Of a stretch of 13,660 nucleotides of DNA, positions 7,238-13,660 are shown one piece after another. Source of the DNA: Bacteroidota bacterium (GTDB lineage Bacteria > Bacteroidota > Bacteroidia > Chitinophagales > UBA10324); the NCBI GenBank assembly GCA_003455275.1, contig DMRR01000187.1, forward strand, positions 1 through 13,660, given 5' to 3'. Positions within the stretch are counted from its first letter, which is position 1, and each line of letters starts with the position of its first letter. The position numbers and the translations under genes are program-made. The notes beneath the pieces were generated by a model, which made no database searches, was not told the DNA's origin, and saw nothing but the letters and a program-made list of their open reading frames with translations.

Positions 7238-8599
7238 CATCTCCGCATAATTCTCATAGAAGTATGGAATGGTTTCAATTCCCTTGTAGAAATTAAACAA
7301 ACCATAATTTTCATTGGGAGAATGAAGCGCATCAGTATCCAATCCGAAACCGAAGAGAATTGTTTTCAATCCGAGAATGCTTTCAAATGAAGCAACAATA
7401 GGAATACTTCCTCCTTCGTAACCCGGTATCGGAGTTTTACCAAAAGTTTTTTCCATTGCTTTCGCAGCGGCTTTGTAGGCAACAGTATCAGTTGGCGTAA
7501 TCACCGGTTCACCGCCGTGATGTGCAGTTACTTTTACAGTCACTGATTTCGGAGCAATCTTCTTCATATGCTCTTCAAACATTTTTGAAATCTTTTCTGA
7601 AGATTGATTCGGAACTAATCGCATAGAAATTTTTGCTCCGGCTTTTGCGGGCAAAACTGTTTTCGCTCCTTCACCCTGATAGCCACCCCAAATTCCGTTG
7701 CAGTCAACAGTAGGACGAATCGAAGTGCGCTCCAATGTTGTGTAACCTTTTTCACCTTCAATCTCAGTGAGGTTTAATTCTTTTTTATATTCTTCAAGAT
7801 TGAATGGACTTGAGTTCAAAGCTTTTCTTTCATCAACGCTCAATTCGCGTACATCATTATAAAATCCGGGAATGGTGATGTGTTTGTTTTCATCTTTCAG
7901 CGAAGCAATCATTTCTGCCAGCACATTAATTGGATTGGCAACAGCTCCGCCATAAACTCCACTGTGTAAATCACGATTGCAACTCACCACTTCCACCTCC
8001 ATATAACTAAGTCCGCGCAATCCCACTGTTATGCTTGGGCAATCATTTGCAATCATTGAAGTGTCACTGATAAGCACTACATCTGCTTTCAGTTTGTCTT
8101 TATATTTTTTCAGAAAAGGATTCAGGTTCGCGCTTCCGACTTCTTCTTCACCCTCAATAATCACTTTCACATTACACGGTAGTTCATTGTTCGCGATCAT
8201 TGCTTCAATCGCTTTTACATGCATATAGGTTTGACCTTTATCATCACATGCGCCGCGAGCATAAATTTTTTCATTCTTAATCACGGGCTCAAATGGTGGT
8301 GAATCCCACAACTCATAAGGATCGGCTGGTTGAACATCGTAGTGACCATAGACAAGCACAGTTGGTTTTGATGCATCAATAATTTTTTCTCCATACACAA
8401 TCGGGTTGCCATCTGTCGAAAGCAATTCAGTATTATCCATTCCTGCGTCGGCAAGTTTCTTTTTCAGATACTCTGCAGCTTTCAGTACATCTGACTTAAA
8501 CTTTGGATCAGCACTCACAGAAGGAATACGAAGCAATTCAAATAACTCATCGAGGTAGCGTTGCTTGTTGGAGTTGATGTAGCTCTGTGTGTTTTGCAT
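7229..8599 (-). CDS. M20 family metallo-dipeptidase
   Basis: 456 residues, standard length for the dipeptidases of the M20 family (carnosinase CNDP2/PepV-like group). It should hydrolyse dipeptides or short peptides with a two-zinc centre in the cytoplasm; no signal peptide is present. Expected active-site residues are all visible: H86 and D88 in YGHYDVQP, bridging D119 in RGACDDKG, catalytic base and ligand E152/E153 in EGEEEVGS, D179 in ISDTS, H212 in the dimerisation-domain motif DLHSGVYGG, and H426 in DALHSPNENYG. The lid/dimerisation domain spans about residues 195-370. The ATG gives MQNTQSYINSNK; no strong ribosome site precedes it. The gene lies downstream of tRNA-Ala on the same strand, separated by a heptamer repeat, and could be read through from it. 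Substrate preference cannot be read from sequence. Confidence 0.92.
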   Translation of the reverse strand: MQNTQSYINSNKQRYLDELFELLRIPSVSADPKFKSDVLKAAEYLKKKLADAGMDNTELLSTDGNPIVYGEKIIDASKPTVLVYGHYDVQPADPYELWDSPPFEPVIKNEKIYARGACDDKGQTYMHVKAIEAMIANNELPCNVKVIIEGEEEVGSANLNPFLKKYKDKLKADVVLISDTSMIANDCPSITVGLRGLSYMEVEVVSCNRDLHSGVYGGAVANPINVLAEMIASLKDENKHITIPGFYNDVRELSVDERKALNSSPFNLEEYKKELNLTEIEGEKGYTTLERTSIRPTVDCNGIWGGYQGEGAKTVLPAKAGAKISMRLVPNQSSEKISKMFEEHMKKIAPKSVTVKVTAHHGGEPVITPTDTVAYKAAAKAMEKTFGKTPIPGYEGGSIPIVASFESILGLKTILFGFGLDTDALHSPNENYGLFNFYKGIETIPYFYENYAEMNK

Positions 8600-8634
8600 T
8601 TTATGTAATGTTTATTTTCTATCGAATTAAAAAT

Positions 8635-8657
8635 GTCAATTGTGAATTGTCAATTGT
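8635..8657. repeat. Short tandem heptamer repeat (GTCAATT type)
   Basis: Three back-to-back 7-base units, GTCAATT, GTGAATT, GTCAATT, followed by GT, lie between the dipeptidase start and the tRNA. The units contain the palindromic core CAATTG, so both strands look alike. Heptameric intergenic repeats of this kind occur in cyanobacteria and Bacteroidota and change copy number by slippage. Here the repeat occupies the leader or promoter region of the dipeptidase gene. Confidence 0.65.
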
Positions 8658-8662
8658 AAAAG

Positions 8663-8736
<74 letters not shown>

Positions 8737-8763
8737 AATTAATTTCTAAAGAACTGTTTTGCC

Positions 8764-8818
8764 CCGATGACCTCTCCGATGGCTATCGGAGTGCTTTAGC
8801 CAGCTGAGATAATTCCCC
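8764..8818 (-). pseudogene. Broken tRNA-Ala copy with an altered palindromic anticodon arm
   Basis: On the minus strand this begins GGGGAATTATCTCAGCTGGC, almost identical to the 5' half of the intact tRNA-Ala 82 bases away (2 mismatches over the first 26 bases), then continues AAAGC. The anticodon arm is replaced by CTCCGAT-AGCC-ATCGGAG (8791-8774), still self-complementary but with a different stem and an 8-base tRNA-style loop. After GAGGTCATCGG the similarity ends: no T-arm and no 3' acceptor strand follow. It therefore cannot make a mature tRNA. It probably arose by tandem duplication and decay, or by insertion of a palindromic repeat related to CCGATAGCTATCGG. Confidence 0.7.
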
Positions 8819-8969
8819 TGAAAAGCAAAAAAAATCCTATGAATTTTTATTAAAAGAGTTGGCGAATATAAAAGCAGTAAAACAGCACCGATAAAAAAAT
8901 TAATGATTCTGAAAATCTTTCTCCTGAGTACTTTCGATTCATACATTTTTTTCTTGCTAAAAAATCCTT
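8819..8969. other. Leader region of the chitinase gene
   Basis: A-rich non-coding stretch between the broken tRNA and the chitinase ATG. TACTTTCG (8929-8936) matches the TAnnTTTG -7 box with one mismatch, and a weak CTG-type -33 element lies about 17 bases before it; this would give a leader of about 25-30 bases. No strong Shine-Dalgarno site, hairpin or small gene is apparent. Confidence 0.3.
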
Positions 8970-10604
8970 ATGAATAAAAAAACTTTCTTCCTTCCTATTT
9001 CGCTTTTTGTTTTAATCCTTATATCTGGAATTTCTTCAGCTCAACTTCCGAATCCTGCTCTTGTTGGATACTGGCATAACTGGAACGACGCAGGCGCGCC
9101 TTACATTCAACTTACTTCAGTTGATTCTAGATATAATGTAATTGAAATTTCGTTTGCCACCCCTGTTTCCGGAACTGATTACAATATGCAATTCGCTCCG
9201 GATCAGGTTACACAAGCAACTCTCATTTCACAGATTCAAACGATGCAGAGTCAGGGAAAGAAAATTTTGATCAGTATGGGCGGAGCTACTTCGGCAATTT
9301 CGCTCGACAATGCAAATGAGAAAAGTGGTTTCATCTCTTCGATGAATAGCATCATCAACACTTATAACTTCGATGGAATTGATATTGACTTTGAAGGAAG
9401 TTCTGTAACAGTTAGTGGCGGTACGATTTCGAATCCAACTGACGCGAAGATTCTGAATCTTATTGATGCGATAAAACAAATTATGCTTAACTATCGGAAT
9501 GTACACAACAAAAAACTTTTGCTCACCATGGCACCCGAAACAGCTTTTGTGCAAGGCGGCATGAGTGCTTATGGTGGAATATGGGGCGCCTATCTCCCTG
9601 TGATTAATTCATTGAGAGATTCTCTGGATTTGTTGCAGGTTCAGCTTTACAACAGTGGAAGCATGTATGGCATTGACGGAAATATTTACACGCAAGGCAC
9701 AGCTGATTTTATCATTTCTCAAACGGAAGCTGTTATTCACGGGTTCAATACTTCTGGAGGAATGTTTAATGGATTACCTGCAAGCAAAATTGCTGTTGGA
9801 TTACCAGCGTGCTCACAAGCCGCCGGAGGCGGATACACTGATACTGCTATTGTAAAAGACGCAATAGATTACTTGCGCGGAACAGGTCCGCGTCCGGGTG
9901 CATACACATTATCGCTTGCGGGAGGATATCCTGCTCTTCGGGGAATGATGACCTGGTCAGTAAACTGGGATGCAGTTGGTTCATGCAATGGTGTTTACTC
10001 ATATGCAGAAAACTATCAGCGAATTTTTTCTCCGGCCAATGTTTGCAGTCCTTGTCCAAAGCCAACCAATCTTTCATCATCAGTCATCAATGCAAGTTCA
10101 GTTGTTCTCTCGTGGACAGTAAATTCCTGCGCAGTAGGTTATCAGGTTCTTTACAGGAAAACAGGAACTACTACCTGGTCAAATAAAAACATTAATTCAA
10201 ACACAGGAACAACAACACTTACAGGATTGACTGCCTCAACTTCATATCAATGGAGAGTGCGAAGCAAGTGCAGCGTTAGTCCTGTGGTGTGGAGCGCGCT
10301 TGCTACCGTTAAAACATTTACCACTCCGGCTATCAGGAATGAAACTGAAAACAAAAATTTTATAATAAATATTTTCCCAAATCCTGCGAACGATATCATT
10401 TATATAAATCTCCCGGATAATTCCTTTCCCGGTGTTCTGAAAATCTTCAACTCAATTGGTCAGGAATTGCTCATTGTAAATGTCAAATCAATTGACCAGC
10501 AAAAAATTTCATTAAATGTTTCTCACTTAGCCCCAGATATCTACTTCGCTATTTATTTATCTGATGAAAAGTATTTGAATCAGAAATTTATTATTGAACG
10601 CTGA
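8970..10604 (+). CDS. Secreted GH18 chitinase with FnIII and T9SS sorting domains
   Basis: 544 residues. Residues 1-24 are a signal peptide ending SSAQ. Residues ~29-355 form a glycoside hydrolase family 18 barrel: LVGYWHNWND at the first strand, ILISMGG at strand 3, and FDGIDIDFEG, the DxxDxDxE signature with catalytic E142 (D135, D138, D140). QLYN (225-228) and MTWSVNWD (W329) supply the usual substrate-distorting residues. The start resembles bacterial ChiC/ChiD-type chitinases. It should cleave beta-1,4 links of chitin by substrate-assisted catalysis. Residues ~363-452 are one fibronectin type III domain, and ~466-544 a T9SS type A sorting domain (FPNPANDIIYI, LAPDIYFAIYL, QKFIIER), so it is exported to the surface or medium. 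Chitosan, peptidoglycan-related or endo-N-acetylglucosaminidase activity cannot be excluded. No other chitin-use gene is adjacent. Confidence 0.92.
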   Translation: MNKKTFFLPISLFVLILISGISSAQLPNPALVGYWHNWNDAGAPYIQLTSVDSRYNVIEISFATPVSGTDYNMQFAPDQVTQATLISQIQTMQSQGKKILISMGGATSAISLDNANEKSGFISSMNSIINTYNFDGIDIDFEGSSVTVSGGTISNPTDAKILNLIDAIKQIMLNYRNVHNKKLLLTMAPETAFVQGGMSAYGGIWGAYLPVINSLRDSLDLLQVQLYNSGSMYGIDGNIYTQGTADFIISQTEAVIHGFNTSGGMFNGLPASKIAVGLPACSQAAGGGYTDTAIVKDAIDYLRGTGPRPGAYTLSLAGGYPALRGMMTWSVNWDAVGSCNGVYSYAENYQRIFSPANVCSPCPKPTNLSSSVINASSVVLSWTVNSCAVGYQVLYRKTGTTTWSNKNINSNTGTTTLTGLTASTSYQWRVRSKCSVSPVVWSALATVKTFTTPAIRNETENKNFIINIFPNPANDIIYINLPDNSFPGVLKIFNSIGQELLIVNVKSIDQQKISLNVSHLAPDIYFAIYLSDEKYLNQKFIIER

Positions 10605-10717
10605 GAAAAAAGGTTTTTAATCAGGTCAAAATGTTGCCGGAATTTGTGAAATGCAATCTGATATAATTTTTAATTCTGAACTTTCTGAATGTTCCAGCGG
10701 TTTCATTTCTTTTCTTT

Positions 10718-11590
10718 ATGCAGAGAAAAAACTTCATTAAAATTTTAGGAGGAGCCGCTTCGCTTATGACTCTTGGTGCATTTAAAAACATGGTTGAAAA
10801 CCTGAATGAACAGGATGAAAAAATGCCTTTACTATTTATTGGTCACGGATCACCCATGAACGCCATTGAAGAAAACGAATTCAGTCAGCGGTGGTCGCAA
10901 ATGGGAAAAGATATTATTCAACCTAAAGCAGTTCTTTGCATTAGCGCACACTGGCTCACCCAAGGCACTAAAGTTACTGCTATGCCGAATCCTAAAACCA
11001 TTCACGACTTTGGTGGCTTTCCTCAGGAGCTCTTTGATGTGCAGTATCCTGCACCCGGTAATCCAGAACTAGCAACAGAAATAAAGAATATAGTAAAGCA
11101 GACCAATGTTGGACTCGACCATGACTGGGGCCTCGATCATGGAACATGGAGTGTGGTAAAGCGAATGTATCCTGACGCTAACATTCCAGTTCTTCAGCTT
11201 TCAATTGATTACTATAAAAATTCTCAGTATCATTATGATCTTGCTAAAAACCTTAATTCCCTACGCAAAAAAGGTGTACTAATTATCGGCAGCGGAAACA
11301 TGGTGCATAATCTCAGAATGATTGCCTGGGATAAAGAGACAAATTATTCTTACGACTGGGCCAAGGAAATGAATGAGATATTTGTAAAAAAAATTAATGA
11401 AGGTGATCATAAATCTCTTATTAATTACGAATCGCTTAGCCCTTCTTCAAAGCTTGCTATTCCTACGCCTGATCATTATTACCCGCTTCTATACATTCTT
11501 GGAATGAAAGAGAAAAATGATGCTATATCATTCTTCAATGAAAAAGCTATGATGGGTTCTGTCACTATGACTTCGGTTAAGTTTGGATAA
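10718..11590 (+). CDS. ygiD: YgiD/DODA-type extradiol ring-cleavage dioxygenase with Tat-like leader
   Basis: 290 residues. From about residue 36 it matches the 4,5-DOPA extradiol dioxygenase family (class III, LigB-like): LLFIGHGSPMNAIEENEF, ISAHWLTQGTKVTA, then HDFGGFPQELFDVQYPAPG, LDHGTWSVVKRMYPDANIPV, GSGNMVHNLR and PTPDHYYPLLYILG. H43, H78 and H253 correspond to the metal-binding His of E. coli YgiD; H141 and H197 are other conserved active-site candidates. The family opens catechol rings such as L-DOPA with O2; the physiological substrate in bacteria is uncertain. Residues 1-35 are an extension beginning MQRKNFIKILGGAASLMTLG, with an Arg-Lys pair and hydrophobic stretch like a Tat signal, but no clear cleavage site. 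It appears to be a single-gene unit; TTTG (10643) and TAATTTTT (10664) are a weak promoter candidate. Confidence 0.88.
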   Translation: MQRKNFIKILGGAASLMTLGAFKNMVENLNEQDEKMPLLFIGHGSPMNAIEENEFSQRWSQMGKDIIQPKAVLCISAHWLTQGTKVTAMPNPKTIHDFGGFPQELFDVQYPAPGNPELATEIKNIVKQTNVGLDHDWGLDHGTWSVVKRMYPDANIPVLQLSIDYYKNSQYHYDLAKNLNSLRKKGVLIIGSGNMVHNLRMIAWDKETNYSYDWAKEMNEIFVKKINEGDHKSLINYESLSPSSKLAIPTPDHYYPLLYILGMKEKNDAISFFNEKAMMGSVTMTSVKFG

Positions 11591-11839
11591 GCATTGGCTT
11601 CAAATTGCTGGCAAATTATTTTAAATGTTAAACTTTGAATTCCAGTTTATGCTTCGCGTCAGATATACGGCCAAATCAATTTCATTCAAATCCTTTACCT
11701 CTATTATATAAACAATAGCAAAATCTTTTTCTTTGAGAAAAAGAAATTTCATACTCTTACAGCGATCAAACCAATTAATAGTTTAATACAATTCCCAAAC
11801 TCTTCCCCTCTTAGCGGAAAAAAACAAAAAACCAAACTC
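11591..11839. other. Intergenic region with an AT-rich hairpin
   Basis: 249 bases without a supported gene. TCTTTTTCT (11724-11732), loop TTG, AGAAAAAGA (11736-11744) is a perfect 9-bp inverted repeat, about 135 bases after the ygiD stop. It is mostly A:T and has no following T-run, so a terminator role is doubtful. The last 25 bases before the next ATG are A-rich, as is common for Bacteroidota leaders. No convincing -7/-33 pair was found. Confidence 0.35.
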
Positions 11840-13660
11840 ATGAAAAAGGCATTCTTTCTTCTGGCTGTTGCATTTTCAACTAACACTTTGCTGGCACAGC
11901 AGGTATCACTTCCTACTGATGATGTGGCAGGTCCAACAATTGTAGAGAAAGCCGCGAAGTTTCAAATTACTCAACCGGAAAACCTGTTACTCAACTCTGA
12001 TGATCTCAATCAGTTTAAAGAAGCAAAAGAAAGCCCCGATCGTGAGCATCGTCTTTCACAAAAATTTTTGTTCACAGCAGCCGATGGAGTTCAGTATGGA
12101 AATGATGAATCAACAATACAAACAACCATGGGAACCGGTAGGTCAGCTACTGTTATTAAATCATGGGCTGGGCAAAACGGTACCGCAATTCCACTTGACC
12201 CCACAGGGGCTGCTGGTTTGACACAATATGTTCAGGGAGTGAATGCAACTCCGTTTCGTGTTTACAACAAGAGCGGAAACGGTGCAGCAGCGTTTAATGG
12301 CAACATCGGAACCATTACTGGGTCTGGCTCAGATGGTGATCCTGTAATCATGTATGACAAATTCGCTGATCGCTGGTTCGCCGCTCAGCTCGATGGGTTT
12401 GGTTCCGGATTCGCATTGGCTGTGTCAGCTACAAATAATCCGGCTGGTTCATGGTATGCTTATCAATTCAACATGCCCAATTTTCAAACACCCGATTATC
12501 TTAAATTCTCAGTATGGGAAAATGGTTATTACATGACTTCTAATAACGGGAACGGAACAGTTTATTGTTTTGAGCGCGACTCAATGTTAGCCGGCTCACC
12601 AAATGCGCGCTCTATTAATAAAAGTTTTACCGAACCAAACAATGCCGGATTTGGCTTCTGGCTTCCTCTACCGGCTGACGCAGATGGTGTACTTCCTCCA
12701 TTTGGTCAGCGTTGCCCATTATTCTCCTATACTGATAATGGCTGGGGTGGCGGCTCTATTGATGGAATAAAAATTTGGTCAATGGGAGTAACCTGGGGCA
12801 CAACTCCAACTGCTAACATTACACTTGATGCAACAATTCCAACAGCTGCGTTCGATGCTTCATACAATGTCAATTGGAACGATATTACGCAACCTGGCAG
12901 TCAGAAATTAGATGGAATTGGTGGAGTATGTATGTACCGGGCACAATGGAATAGTTTCATTGGAACTAATCGTGTGGTACTTAATTGGGGAATCAAAATC
13001 ACAAATACTCACCGTACAATTAAGTGGGTCGAATTGCGTCAGGATCAAAGCTCGGGCACATGGTCACTTTATCAGGAGGGTATTTATTCTCCGGATTCCA
13101 CCAACCGCTGGTGCGGCAGTATTGCAATGGATTGCAATGGCGACATTGCACTCTGTTATGCTAAAGCATCTAGTTCGGTTCCTGTAAGCCTGGCATTCAC
13201 AGGCCGTCTTGCCGGAGATCCGCTGGGCACTATGACTGTTCCGGAAACAGTAGTATTCACCGGAACTGGATCTATTACAGGTGGAAATCGTTTTGGAGAT
13301 TACTCGCAAACATCTCTTGATCCTGCAGACCCCAGTGTGTTTTGGCATACCGGAATGTATTGCAACAGCGGAGCTGCTACAGGTATTTATTCTTTTCAGC
13401 TGGCTCCTTGTCAGTGGGGTTCTGGAATAACCGAACCTGTAAATGATGGTGCACAACTTACGGTTTCATATAACAACGATTTGATTTATGTAAAAGCTTC
13501 AAACATTCCTACTAAGGAAAAAAATGTTGTTCAGCTTTATGATGTGAGCGGCCGGCTTATTTCATTCAGTTATATCTCACCAACTTCAGGCTCATTCGAG
13601 ACCACCATTGACTCTCGCGGCCTAAGTGCAGGAATTTACATTGTAAGAATTGGTACCCCC
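11840..13660 (+). CDS. T9SS-exported protein of unknown function, 3'-incomplete
   Basis: An ATG at 11840 opens a frame with no stop to the window edge: 607 codons. Residues 1-19 (MKKAFFLLAVAFSTNTLLA) are a signal peptide followed by QQ. The body carries motifs seen in a family of large Bacteroidota secreted proteins: DPVIMYDKFADRWF (~168-181), NPAGSWYAYQF (~200-210), PDYLKFSVWENGYYMTSNN (~217-235), then SIAMDCNGDIALCYAKAS (~428-445) resembling a propeller blade edge with an Asp/Asn loop. A beta-propeller fold is likely but inferred. From ~530 a T9SS type A sorting domain begins, with VVQLYDVSGRLI and LSAGIYIVRIGTP; only about 10-15 residues should be missing. It is expected outside the cell or on its surface. 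No catalytic signature is recognised; adhesion or hydrolysis are both possible. Confidence 0.85.
   Translation, partial: MKKAFFLLAVAFSTNTLLAQQVSLPTDDVAGPTIVEKAAKFQITQPENLLLNSDDLNQFKEAKESPDREHRLSQKFLFTAADGVQYGNDESTIQTTMGTGRSATVIKSWAGQNGTAIPLDPTGAAGLTQYVQGVNATPFRVYNKSGNGAAAFNGNIGTITGSGSDGDPVIMYDKFADRWFAAQLDGFGSGFALAVSATNNPAGSWYAYQFNMPNFQTPDYLKFSVWENGYYMTSNNGNGTVYCFERDSMLAGSPNARSINKSFTEPNNAGFGFWLPLPADADGVLPPFGQRCPLFSYTDNGWGGGSIDGIKIWSMGVTWGTTPTANITLDATIPTAAFDASYNVNWNDITQPGSQKLDGIGGVCMYRAQWNSFIGTNRVVLNWGIKITNTHRTIKWVELRQDQSSGTWSLYQEGIYSPDSTNRWCGSIAMDCNGDIALCYAKASSSVPVSLAFTGRLAGDPLGTMTVPETVVFTGTGSITGGNRFGDYSQTSLDPADPSVFWHTGMYCNSGAATGIYSFQLAPCQWGSGITEPVNDGAQLTVSYNNDLIYVKASNIPTKEKNVVQLYDVSGRLISFSYISPTSGSFETTIDSRGLSAGIYIVRIGTP

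Noticed and set aside
8746..8946. Minus-strand 66-residue open frame
   Set aside because: Its end overlaps the broken tRNA-Ala and its sequence has no domain or plausible start site; it probably reflects AT-rich non-coding DNA.
13121..13140. Exact tandem repeat ATTGCAATGG x2
   Set aside because: Only two 10-base copies inside a conserved coding motif (IAMDCNGD); the unit is not a multiple of three, so it is most likely coincidence.
12000..13456. Open frames in other registers across the last gene
   Set aside because: They are short and domain-free, while the frame from 11840 is continuous for 607 codons with signal peptide and sorting domain.

Overview
The window reads as a chromosomal segment from a member of the phylum Bacteroidota, probably a free-living or environmental lineage; I cannot place it more finely. 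Evidence: a large TonB-dependent outer-membrane receptor, three secreted proteins ending in type IX secretion (T9SS) type A sorting domains, Bacteroidota-typical families (DUF4476, DUF2480, DUF6970), weak or absent Shine-Dalgarno sites at most starts, and a promoter-like TTTG / TnnnTTTG pair. Base composition looks moderately AT-rich.

Layout. (1) 1-1875, +: 3' portion of a TonB-dependent receptor; its beginning lies outside the window. (2) 1876-2044: convergent intergenic region with an AGGAGT/ACTCCT repeat and what looks like a decayed copy of an outer-membrane-barrel gene end. (3) 2045-3450, -: two coupled genes (ATGA overlap), a DUF6970 lipoprotein followed by a T9SS-exported protein. (4) 3510-3539: hairpin terminator. 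(5) 3574-4320, -: secreted DUF4476 protein. (6) 4532-7225, +: PpiD/SurA-type periplasmic chaperone, then a DUF2480 protein. (7) 7229-8599, -: M20 metallo-dipeptidase, converging on DUF2480 with a 3-base gap. (8) 8635-8818: heptamer repeat, intact tRNA-Ala(GGC) on the minus strand and a broken tRNA-Ala copy next to it. (9) 8970-10604, +: secreted GH18 chitinase with FnIII and T9SS domains. (10) 10718-11590, +: YgiD/DODA-type extradiol dioxygenase with a Tat-like leader. (11) 11840-13660, +: T9SS-exported protein of unknown function, open to the window edge and missing only its last residues.

How the genes fit together. The common theme is the cell envelope and secretion: an outer-membrane receptor, a periplasmic foldase-like chaperone that in related systems helps outer-membrane proteins mature, a lipoprotein, and T9SS cargo including a chitinase. 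These are mostly unlinked single genes or pairs, not one pathway. No defence system, phage, integron, CRISPR array, insertion sequence or SusC/SusD polysaccharide locus is visible. I did not find a convincing new multi-gene system. The most unusual items are the broken tRNA-Ala with a palindromic anticodon arm, the 12-bp perfect hairpin at the start of the DUF2480 gene, the PpiD parvulin domain lacking its usual histidines, the apparently exported YgiD homologue, and the decayed barrel-gene tail.
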